Below, in pieces: positions 43,930 through 55,900 of a DNA stretch of 64,000 nt. The position numbers and the translations under genes were made by a program. Location of the stretch: the NCBI GenBank assembly GCA_944474755.1, contig OX104113.1, positions 64,872,074 to 64,936,073 on the forward strand, given 5' to 3'. Every line of letters starts with the position of its first letter. The first letter of the stretch is position 1. The notes beneath the pieces are model-generated. The model searched no databases, was not told where the DNA came from, and saw only the letters and a program-made list of their open reading frames with translations. The DNA comes from Limnoperna fortunei (lineage: Eukaryota; Mollusca; Bivalvia; Mytilida; Modiolidae).

Positions 43930-45480
43930 TTTGTTGCTATTGAGTTTTGGCCCCTTATAACTTTGAAAATAGCCAAATTTGTGGTTTCTGCTTATTAGTT
44001 GAAGTATTGACCAGATCATTTGAAATATTTTCTGTGACTTTTAAACACAGATTAAATTTGACAGATTTCACTTGTATGGTCCCTTATAACTCAAAAATAG
44101 CAAACTTAGTGGTTTCCACATGATAACTTAAAAAAGCTCTAACTAAATCATTTGAAATTTAGAAATGTTTTTGGGGACCAATAAACACAGATCAAAATCA
44201 AATTGGACAGGCTTCACTTATGTTTTATTCAGAGTTTTGATCCCTTATAACTGTGAAAATAACAAAGATTGTGGTTTCCACGTGATAGCCTTGACCAAAT
44301 CATTTGGTTTTTTTATAATTTTATGTGGACAGCATAATACAGAAAGTACAGAAATTGAGTTCAAATTAGAACTGGAATGATTTCACTTTAGTTGTAAGAG
44401 TTATGGCCCTTAAAACTAACACTGCAGTTTTTGCATGATACGTGAAATCTTGATTAAATCATTTGAGGTTTAGAAATTTGTTGAAGATCATAAACACAGA
44501 TCAAGTTTGAATTGGACCCATTTTACTTTAGTCCTTTCTGATTTAAGGTCTGTTATAATGCTGAAACTGGAGGATCCCATGGGCCGGCAGTCGCTCACCT
44601 GGAACACAAATGACTTTAACTATATTTAAAATTTTGCAATTTATTAAAGTTTCAGTCTAGTTGTTACATGTATAGCTTTTAAGTTACTGGGCAAAATCTA
44701 AATATTTCTTCAAAAATGTTGTACAATAACTCCTGTGAGGTACCATCAGACAATATCTGAAAAATAAATGATTTGTAGGCCATGTCCCATATTAATTTAT
44801 ATTTTAATCTAGGTGTTCTAGATTTTAATTTATAACATGAAAACTGATTATTTTTCCAAATTAATTATTAAAGAGCAGTAACTCCTATAAAGAGTGATCT
44901 AACAATTTTGGACTAGCAATGATTTTTATGCCTTGCTTTGCTGATCATTTGTGAAATTTACAGTTTCAATCTAGCTGTTGTGGCATTTAAGCTACAGTGC
45001 AAGAACTATAAATTTCACAAAACATTTTAATTAAAGGGTAATAACTCCAATAAGGAGTCATCTGACCAATAAAGTAAATTTTAGAACTTGTATTGCTGAT
45101 CATTTTTGCAATTTACAGTTTCACTTTAGCTGTTATAGTTTTTAAGTTACAGGACAACAACAGAAAATTTCATAAAAATGTCATTTAACGGCAACAAGTC
45201 TTATAGGGAGTCATCTGACAATTTCAGACCAATTAAGTGATCTGAAGCACCTGTATTGCTGATAATTTTGCCATTTAAAGTTTTACTCTAGCTCTTACAG
45301 TTTTTAAGTTATATTGTAATTACTGAAAAATTTGTCAAAAATCGCCATGAAAGGGCAATAATTCCTACAGGAAGCCATTACACAACTTCAAACTAGTAGC
45401 AACTATTGTAGACCTTAAATTACTGATTTAAAGTAACAGTTTTCTCTATAGCTTTTATAATTTTTGAGATATTTAACAAA
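43930..45480. repeat. Two adjoining minisatellites of ~150-160-base units
   Basis: From about 43930 to 44560 the block CCTTATAACT...CAAATCATTTGAAAT...AAACACAGATCAA recurs roughly every 130-165 bases. From about 44640 to 45470 a different block recurs about every 158 bases: TTTTAAGTTAC...GGGCAATAACTCCTATA-GGAGTCATCTGAC. Copies are clearly diverged. No coding frame spans them. The frame at 44165-44380 is a by-product. Confidence 0.8.
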
Positions 45481-45924
45481 ACGTGCATTAACACCCATGT
45501 TCTATTTTGAATAAAAGTGGCCATCTTTGTCCGTTGATCAACCCTTGGGTACAAATATGAAACTAGAACCTTAAGGATGATTCTGGCCAAGTTTGAAAAA
45601 AATTAGCCCAGATTTTGGAAAATGTTGATGACGGACCCCAAGTGATGGCATAACCTCACATGGACCTTTGGTCAAGCTGAGCTAAAACTCAATTTGTGAT
45701 TTCCAACTTGAAAAAGACTTGACCTGTGGACAACTATTCAGAATATGATTGATTTTACTCTTGTTGTTTTGGACCCTTATAATACTTTTTCTAGAACGTA
45801 TCCCTTTTTTATTTCATACAAATTTTTTTTATTGAACTTTTGATTTCTGTAAATCAATATTAAATATTTTAAGTTGACATTTACTTTCAGTAACATTTAT
45901 TCTTAAAATGTTTTGTGCAGTCAA

Positions 45925-46124
45925 NNNNNNNNNNNNNNNNNNNNNNNNNNNNNNNNNNNNNNNNNNNNNNNNNNNNNNNNNNNNNNNNNNNNNNNNNNNN
46001 NNNNNNNNNNNNNNNNNNNNNNNNNNNNNNNNNNNNNNNNNNNNNNNNNNNNNNNNNNNNNNNNNNNNNNNNNNNNNNNNNNNNNNNNNNNNNNNNNNNN
46101 NNNNNNNNNNNNNNNNNNNNNNNN
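45925..46124. other. Assembly gap (200 N)
   Basis: Exactly 200 unknown bases. The round number suggests a scaffolding gap rather than a measured length. It follows the minisatellites. Confidence 0.99.
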
Positions 46125-49100
46125 TTAAATATCTGTTCCAATTTATCAGTATTTTTTTTTATAGTCTATAGGTATTAGATAAAGAAAGAGGAAAATGTAT
46201 CAACAATTTTTTTTAAACATACCAACTCGCCTAAAATAGAATGTCTGTCCATTTAAAAACGTGTACAAATTTGATAAGTGTAATGAATATAAAACTAGTT
46301 TAAATAAGTTATATTTCACCGATTTGTTTTAAACGAGTCAATTTGACATATCTATATATGAAGACTTGGTAAGAAGGGGGTGTTACTCCATTTTTGGGTT
46401 CTAAGAAAGTGGTCAAGGACTTTTAAGCCAAAAATCAAACTGATTTTGATTACTATTGTCTGTGAATGTTTTTGTTTGTTTGAATGTTGTTTGAAAGGCA
46501 CCTTTAGAATTTGTTTGTTAAAATGTTCATGAGGGTACAAAGAAATGGGGAACAAAATGTATAACATCCTCCCAAAAACTACCAAATATTCAAAATAGAA
46601 AATACCAGACGGAAGGCATAAATTTAAGCTGTATTTCTTTATTGAGTAAGTTATTTCATGAGTATTGGGGAAGAATCCCCCACAGTTGTAATGAAAACTG
46701 CCAATCCTTGGAGTCGAGAACACCTTGCCTTAAGTCAGACTTGAACTTGCAACCCCATCGTTGACACTCATGTCATCCATGTGACATGTCTGTGGTACTG
46801 GTAATTTACTTTAGCACAGACATATGTAATGTTAAATGATCCCAACAGTGATTATTCAGCAAGTACTTGACAGGAAATATGTGTTCTTTCATCTACCTTT
46901 AATTAACATCTGTCCTCTGGAAGCAATGAATGGTTTCAGAACATTTTCCTCCACACAAAAATTTAAGCTTCAAATATCTGCTGAATAAATTTGTTACAGG
47001 CTTTTTTTTTTACATCTAACCTGTTTTGATTCTACCAGAAAATTGTAATGAATAATCACTACAGGAAAAGTTGCCCAGAAATTCAATAAAGGAATTTGAA
47101 AAATGTAATCAAGTCAAAGTTTCCCTAAAATAAATTTCAGTTCAGTTTATGGTCAATTTTAACAAAATACCTTCATTTTTTTTTAATTAATAGCAATATC
47201 TATTAAAACACAGTACAATCCAAAATTTTATTTAAATCTTGGTATATAACTGCAAAAATAATAATAAACACAGTTAAGATATTAAATTTGGCACGGTTCC
47301 AATAACTGCCTTTCCACTTTGCACTATGCAAATTGGCAAATAAAATAATGTTACAATAAGGCCAGTGATTATAGAATGGTGAAAATTAATAAAAATAATA
47401 ATGAAGAATAGTGTACCAATGACTGAGTAAAGATTCTATCCAGAGAAACCTTGGCAAAGAATTAAATGTATTTGGACAAGTCCTGTCATCAGTCAACAAA
47501 TATACAGAAGGTACTTACATTACAGTAACTAGATATGGTGTGGTTTGCTTAGACAACAGTAGGGTACTATACACTGGAAACCAGACAGATAGTGTAGAAC
47601 TGTACACCAGAATCTGGATACCAGATGGGTGATTACCGGTGTATTGAAAAAAACTGACTGTTAAACTGAGATGCAAAATATAGCCCATGGTTTGTCCACA
47701 TACCAGAACAACATTGTAGTCTGTTTAAACAATAGTTATACCCGAAAGTGTAATGTATTGCATCCATAACAAACAAAAGTAACAAGAAAGCACTTTAAAA
47801 CATATCACATATCTATACAATAAAAATCTTTGGCAATAATATTTGGTCATTTTTCTTGACGTGGACAAGCTGGTTAATTTATGGAAATATGGCATTAAAA
47901 TTATCATACTAGATAAAATACATCTATCAAATATTTAACTGATTAAAGTTCATGATATTCTTATTACATGTCAATTGTAGCCTTTGTATAAATGTATTAT
48001 ATGATGCTTGTTTAGCCTAATTCAATGTTTGTGTACAATAGTTTAACCCAACACCTTTTTTTTATCATTTTTTCTTCGAAAGATTTTGCATATGGAGTTT
48101 AGATGTACAGAAATTGTTGTGAACTCTTAAATGAAGAGTATCTTTTATAACTAAATATGGCATTAACCAATAAAATTGAGACAAGGATTTGTATTAAATT
48201 AAAAAGTTCTTTTTGATCTATCTTTTGTATGTTGCTAATAAAAAAACCTAACTTTGCATTGTCTTTTCTGCCCCTAAAATTAGTATTAAGAAAAATTTTT
48301 TACCCAAGTATCACTTGATTTGGTATTAGGATCATAAATTGCAAGCATGGATGTTGGTAAAAATGTTAATTTTAAACAATTAATGCTCATACGAAATTTA
48401 TTTGATCAAATGACGTGCAATTTTTATACTGATAATTTAAGAATGTTCAGCGAGCAATATGTCAGCTATATTCAGGACGTGGATTCATGATTGGAAGACT
48501 CATTAAACAATGGCATGTTAAATAAGGATACTCGTGTCAGTTTCCTGAACCATAAAAACATGAATAAAAACAAAATATGTAATACCATATTTCCAGTGTT
48601 TAACAACAATATCTTTTTCTTTTAAACTAAAGGATGCAGAAAATATGTTGCACTTGAGGATTGTTTAATTTTGTAAAAGACATCGACCTCAATATTCTGC
48701 TTTATTTTTATCCTGCAATGTATTTTGTAATTGAATTTCACATGTATTCAACTTGTGTTTGATGATTCATAAATATTGTACGTCGAATAATTTCTATTCC
48801 AAATATAATAATACTACACATTTTCTGCTGTAATTTTTGTTATTGTGGTGCCAAAGAAAAAAAGATATTGTTGTCTTGTATTGAGTAGTGACATAGTACA
48901 ACCCTCTCCTTATCGACCATCACACTTTATAATTTTTTTTGTATCTACAAATGTTATGCCATTAAAATTTCATCTGTATACAACACATATCTTGAATTCC
49001 CATCCCTGAATCATCTTTCAACATTATCACACACACGCACACACAAGTGTATATTGCATTTCTATGTTGCCTATGTAAGCAACATCTGATTATCAAATCA

Positions 49101-49558
49101 CCACCTCAGGTAGCTACAGCACTAGCTTAAGTTTGAATTCAGCAAACATCACAATATGTTGCATCATAACAATAGAGTTTGCTCTCTTTAAAGCACGACA
49201 TATTGTATAAAGCAAAGAAATTAGCAGCACAGCTGTCTGTGTATTCTTCCAGAGAATATCCAATCAAAAATTGCCATTCTTTTGTAAGATAGTATTATCC
49301 AGACACTTTTTCTCAATGATTATCCAATTAAAAGTTGTGTATCTTTGGTAAGATAATATTATCATATCACTTCCTATCAAAGATTATCCAGTTAACAGCT
49401 GTAATTCATTGGTAAGAAAGTCAAGCCAGTATATATTCCTTGGAATATCCACAAAATTTGCTACTCTTTGGCAAGATAATATTATCTAATCACATTTATA
49501 TTGAAAAAAATAACTTCATTAACAAATTTTCCAAAAACAAATTGGACAACATCATATT
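46125..49558. other. Spacer and probable Sos 3' untranslated region
   Basis: No coding exon recognised. The upper part is downstream of the Sos stop codon and should contain its 3' untranslated region. A decayed SINE lies at about 46455-46800. The 123-aa minus-strand frame at 46352-46723 runs through that SINE and is not a gene. Confidence 0.5.
46455..46800 (-). mobile_element. Decayed SINE with internal insertion
   Basis: Tail-side TGTTTTTGTTTGTTTGAATG, body pieces AACTGCCAATCCTTGGAGTC and AACCCCATCGTTGACACTC are in family order. About 80 bases of unrelated DNA separate the tail from the body. Confidence 0.6.
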
Positions 49559-49995
49559 CTAGCTACTCTGTTGTCTTATGTGTTTATATGTCTTTGGTGG
49601 CAGTCTGGGAGTAGTGGATAAAGAATTATTTTCTTCTCCATTAAAATTACACGGTATTGATGGTCGTGATTCCCTCTCTACGGCACTACACCTAGGCAAT
49701 GTTGCATTAACACATAAGTTCTGAAAATTGCCTGAAAAATGCCTTGATTGATGTGATAAGCTTTGAGAGCGCGGAAGTGAGCCAAACATGGAGTCTCTGC
49801 GTGGCGGAACAGGAGGAGGTACCCCCCTAGGAGGGATTTCTGGAGCATCAGAAATTCTTGTTAAACCCTCCTCACTAATCGATGATTCTCGATTATTTTT
49901 TCTACGTGGTGGTAATGGAGGAGGTTGTAAAGGTCCATCAAGGGGAGATAAATCTATCAACGGTTCTGCATGCTGTGATAGATTTGTACAACTAT
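49559..49995 (-). CDS. Sos: Sos terminal exon (proline-rich tail)
   Basis: Acceptor TATTGCAG; 144 codons and TAG. Contains [29 protein letters not shown] and [16 protein letters not shown]. At least two strong PxxPxR sites. Confidence 0.96.
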
Positions 49996-52900
49996 CTGCA
50001 ATAGAAAAACAAAAAACAAATAAATAGATTAAAAAAAAACACTATTCCAATGTCACAAGCCAAAACAAATATTATATCTTTGCAAAGGCAATGAACAACT
50101 TTTTCAATGTTCAAAGGACAATATATTTCTGCTGGAGCAGTTCATTCACCTTATTTGTAAACTAGTCACCTGTCATTATATGTTACGGTTTCTAACATGT
50201 AGGGTCTAATTTTCCTTTTAATTATTAATACTAAAGGGCATAACTTACAAAAATGATCACAGATTTTCAAACTTGTTACAGATATTAATACCAAAACATA
50301 AACTTTTGATTTCAATGTTATAAAAATGTGACGAGAAATTAATGGATTCCCCATATAACTGACATTTGAAAAGGGCATAACTCTAACATAAATACTCCAC
50401 TGGTTCTAAATTTTCTACTGTTGGTTGATTTAATTATCTTAAAATGGCTAGAAATTTAGGAATGAGAGCACTTACAAGCTAGATGAATAAGCTGGTATTT
50501 CTATGTGCCAGCTTCACGTTGTGGAGGGGGACAAAAGAAAACCATTCTATTGCTTTCACTTCAATTATAGAATTTTCAGGGCTTGTGCCAATGTAAAAAT
50601 CATAAATGTAAATAACAAAAATGCCAACGCTTATACATGGCTCAAACATAAGATACGTGTACAGATTCAGTTAATGTTTTAAAATATGCTTGGTGTAATC
50701 GACTATTCATTACTAAGCTTTACTATGCATCTTCAGGTACATGTATGGGTACTACTGTGCAATACACTCGGTATTTGTAACCCTGCTATTATCGCTGTCA
50801 TAGCAATAGACTGAGAGAATATGATGCCTTTGTCTAACATTGTGCATGAAGAGAATTGCCCACAATTCTGTGACTGAAGGTATGGTAAATGTCCAGAGTT
50901 CACCATCTAACTTTCTAACAATGCTAAATTTGGTGACTATTTGCATTTAATTTACCCTAGCAAGGTTGAAATTGAGGACACCATCAATACACTAAGTTCA
51001 GCCTCTTACTTAGACCTTCTTCCAGAAATAGATTCTGGAAAACTACAAAGTAGACTCTATGACAAATGTGATGACTTCAACTTTCCAATTGTCAACTTCC
51101 CAATCATTGACAGCAACATTCCAGTAGCTCCAGCATATGGTGTGTACATTTCACAACTTATATGTTATTCTAGATCCTGCGATCTGTATTCCGATTTTCT
51201 AGACCGATCACTGCTGTTGACTACTAAACTACTCAAACAAGGGTTTGTTGTACCTGGGTTGATGCTATATCTCCAGAAGTTCTATGGTCATTACCAAGAC
51301 TTACTTGATTGTTATCGGAAATCAATCTCTCAAATAGAATCTGACATTTTCGCTGAGTTATAGGTAGTGTTTCCTATTCCTGGATTTGACTTTTTCCCCT
51401 AAACATGACAATGAGTAACTCAAGGTGTCTAATTATAGACAGGCACTGTTTACTCGTACTGAGCACCTGAGTGCACCCATGGTTTTTATTGGGTTGGGGT
51501 GAATCTCTTTCTGTTTTTGTGTTTCTGGTTTTTGTGTTGCGTTGTGTATGTTTGTCTATATCAGTATTTGTAACCGTCCCATGATTTTGGCTCTTGTTGT
51601 TTGGTTGGTTGGTTCCAAAGTCTAATGTGGAATTCTGGTTGAATTTCATAGTTATTAAATACATGTATGTTTTTAGTTGCATAAATTCTAACACCCAGTA
51701 ATCCTTCCTTAGAACTATTTGCGATTTTATTTATTAAGTTTGTATTCATTTTCAGAATCATATACTTAAGAAGAATTCTAGAAATATACTCATAATCCCA
51801 GTGAGATCACAGTAGTGAGATTAAGATTAAGTGTGTTCTTTGATCAAAACATCTGCCTAATTTGAATTATTTACGAGTCCATTTTCAACTTTGTGTCGTC
51901 AAAAACAGGACGTTTTTTGTCCAGCGTTCTACAAGTACCGGTATACAGCTTAAATGGATTTCCCAAATGTCCAAATGTCTACAGTGGGCATTCATCAATG
52001 TTCATTCAGGTTGATTGACGGTTAGAAACATATCATGAACACAATACTTAAACTTACTGTGATGGCACAATATAAATACTTTACCTAGGCCAATAATGAC
52101 AGAAACAAACAGTCACCATTACATGACAAGTTAAGGGGATGTCAAGATATTATACCTGACTTATTACAGAAAGTAATGGTACAAATCTATGTTGAATGGG
52201 GACAAACTTGTGGTCTGATTAATGGGTATTTGTCAGTCAAAATACTACAACTGATAAAATGCATAGTACTGAAAATTACAAATTATGGCATTGGGTCAAA
52301 GGTGTGGCCTCAGTAAGGAGAGTTGGTCAATCAAGATACAACTGATCTGAAATTGTAAACATACACTATCAACACAGTTGTGGTCTGTGTTATGGGTACT
52401 GATTAGACAAAATACTATACCTAGGCTAATTGACACTTAAAAACACCATCAACATTGTGTGGGACCAAACTGTGCTGTATAAGTAATGGGTATTTACGAA
52501 TAAACTATACCTGAGCCAATGTTGACAGTTAGGAACACACTATCACCATTGTGTGGTGACAGAGGTGTGGTCGGAGTTGACGGTGTTGTATTATGTGGAG
52601 ATGATGACTCTGTATCTTTGTCATCGTCACTACGCATGGATCCAAATGGTGCATTAAATGAAAATGATCCAACTTTTTGTGTAGAAGATTGCTTTGCCGT
52701 AACGGGTCTAATTCCCGGTGACTTCAATGGGTAATCTGTTTTTCTTGGCTATTGTGAGAAATAATTGAGTTTATTATTAAAAATATTTCTTTTTAGGTAA
52801 ATCATTGCTATACTGTGTTGACAATAAATTTAAAATTAAAAGTGCAAGATAATATAGCATCCTGTAGGCCTGGTGAATAAAAAAATCAACATATTTTATC

Positions 52901-55900
52901 ATTAGGAAGACCAGTCTCCATTAAAAATGACAAACCATAATGAGTCAATTCTTTATAATTTTCCTTTATAAGCCACTTCTTATGTAAACTGAACGACAGT
53001 GCTGCATAGTTTCGAAAAATACATCAAAGGATTATATGAAGAAAAAATATAATTAAGCTAGAAGCAATTTTTTCCACTGTATCATGCCCACCGTTCTGAC
53101 ATCTTTTTAATTATTTCTTGACTTTGATTTTTGGATTGTCTTTTTGACAGTTTCCTATGTGTTCTATATTTTGTTATTACCTTCATTAATACATTTGTCT
53201 TGTATCTGTATTTTCGTTATATGTAAGTATTTGGAAATATGGGTCATCCTGTATTGTTCAGGTGTAGATTTTGTTTGGGCGATATAATTCTGCATGTAAA
53301 TTAGGGTATAACAATAAAGGGTTAGAGTTGGGATCCCTTTTAGGTGCTGACTGTTTCAAGCTAGTAGCTTATGCCTTCAAAATTGTCCTTCCAGTTATTA
53401 GTTTTTATTGATTAAAAAAAAAATTGTCTTTCCTTTATTGATTAAATAAGTTGTTTATTTCCTCTTTATATATAAATTTTTCTGAAGAAAATATCTTAAT
53501 TTAAATCATTCTTAATACAACATGGACCAGCACTAAGTCATGTTAAGTATACCCCCACTAGACCATTTTTCGGCTCGGAATACAGGAAGTAGATAACTGA
53601 CTGCACTGGAAAGGTGAGGCACTGTACAACTCATCATGCTATAGCTGTGCACTAAATTTGAAATCAATCCTTTTGTTAGAAGCCAAGAAATCTGTTACGA
53701 AAAATTTTCCTATTTTGACAGTCTAAGTGGGCTCAGAAAACAGGAAGTAGATAACTGACTGACTTGGAAAGAGGAGATACGGTACAACTCATCATGCTAA
53801 AGCTGTGCACCAAATTTGAAATCAATCCCTTTAGTAGAAGCCAAAAAATCTGTTACAAAAGTTTGCACCAGATGGACAGACGGACAAGGTGACCGCAATA
53901 TAGCCCCCTCTCTTACAAGTGGGGGTATAATAAAATCAAAGATACATACAAATTTTGGAGGACGTGTACAATTTCTGGGTTCTATTTCTAAGGACTTGTT
54001 ATACAGGTAATCATTGAATTCTTTTTCAGACATATCTCCAAGAGGATTTAAGTTCTCAAAGTACTCCTGTAAAAAATAGATTAACTTTCAACAGCTATGC
54101 GATAAAATACTATAAAACAAAATACAAGAAAGTTTCACTACTGTCAAAATTGATAAAAGTTACTTTTTTTTTAATGTGAAAATTAATGATAATGATAACT
54201 AAGAGCAGGAATCACTTCAATTTACAAGTCATCATGACAAAACAACGTGAAAGCTCATTTTGTATTTAACGGACCGTGTTTTACACCTAAATATTATATG
54301 CTTCATTGGGCGGCAAAATGTTTTAAGACTGCAAACAAATTTATTAATGCCAAAACCTGCATCACATTTGTTTAAATATTTGTATGCCTTTATTTCATCG
54401 ATTCATCATGTCACCCAAATAATAAATTGCTTCAAACATAACATTTAATACAAACTTACCCTAATATCTTGCTGAATACACAAACAATATGGCTGATTTT
54501 GATATTGCTGAATTTCTCCTGTGATCTCAGCCACTTTCCGCCGCTTATTAAAATTGATAAGTCCTGGTGGACGATTTTGCAAAAAGTCTGAATTCCCTTC
54601 CTCTGTCTTCAGAATATTTGTCAAATACATCCCTAAAATACACAAGTTTTTCTTTATAACAATATAATATAGGTTATAAAAAAAATATTATACAACATTT
54701 TCTTAAAATAGTTTCAAATGTGAAAACATATATACATTATTAGATTAAAAAAAAATTCTGTTCCATTTACATTCCACATAAACCTTATTGTGCTGTTTAT
54801 GTTTAAAATATAATAATTACTTAAATAATCGCAAAATTCTGAAATGGCCGGATTGCAAATCCAAGTGCCTTAATAAATAGGGAATGGTTTACAATTTATT
54901 GGAAAAAAGTTTTAGGTCTTTGAAAAAAATGTAGGTGGAGTTGATTTCACAAAATAGGTACTGTCTTCTGCGGGGATCCGGAAGTTTTCCCTGAGCATTT
55001 CGGTCATTTTTTCCCATAAGAAATTACCAAATTCCAGGGTAGTGAATATTAGTTGTTGATGTGCGATGGGTTCCTCCGATATATGCATCATGTGAAAAAG
55101 AAAATATATGTAAAGATACATTCTCCTGCCTAAAAGTTCTTTATAATAAGAAGCAACAAAATAAGGCCAACATTTTTATATTTTATGTTTTACGGGAGCG
55201 CCGACCCTAATTTCTGGCAAAAGGAAATAAAAATAAAAGAAGCAAAATTTTCTTTTATTTTTCTTCTCTCCGCCGACTTGATGAATTCCCTCCCTTGCAA
55301 AATAAAATTACCCACGATCTGTCAGAGAACTATAATTCAGGGCTCACCACACTGGGTGAAGTGGGCGACTTTGTCGCCCTACTGGGACCTGAAGTCGCCC
55401 TACGGCGCCTCAAAAGCGAAGTCGAAGTCGCCCTGTTATTTCCCTAAAAGTCGCCCGATGGTTCACAGTAGATACTTGCATATGATCTGGTCCAAATAAT
55501 TCACCCAGACTACCAATTTATCAGTAAATGTGTAATTCCAATAAAAACAGCAAACAATATGCGTATTTAACAATTTTTCAAAGGATTTACGTCTTTCAAC
55601 TGGATTACGCGCCATTTGTTTATTTACCGGATGTGACTAATTACCGGAAGTGAACAACGAAGAAAAGTAAAGTACAACGGCCCATAATGAAAAATCGTAA
55701 TTTGTTTGATAAAAAAACACTTTTAATTGGTTTCAAATGTCAGTTCTTTCAAAGTGTATTGTATTTTACCAATTTTCTTTGATAAACATATGAGCTGCAC
55801 TTGAAAGAATACAGATGTATAGTAAATTTTGATCAGCACAACTTTGTCCAAGTGGAAGTGTGCAGAACAGAAGAATTATTTCTGGGTTTAATGTTATGTT

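Noticed and set aside
46352..46723. 123-codon minus-strand frame
   Set aside because: Runs across a decayed SINE and AT-rich DNA. No domain, no splice partners.
55185..55499. 104-codon plus-strand frame inside the 1.1-kb element
   Set aside because: No transposase or other motif. It spans GTCGCCCTA repeats and has no homologous feel.
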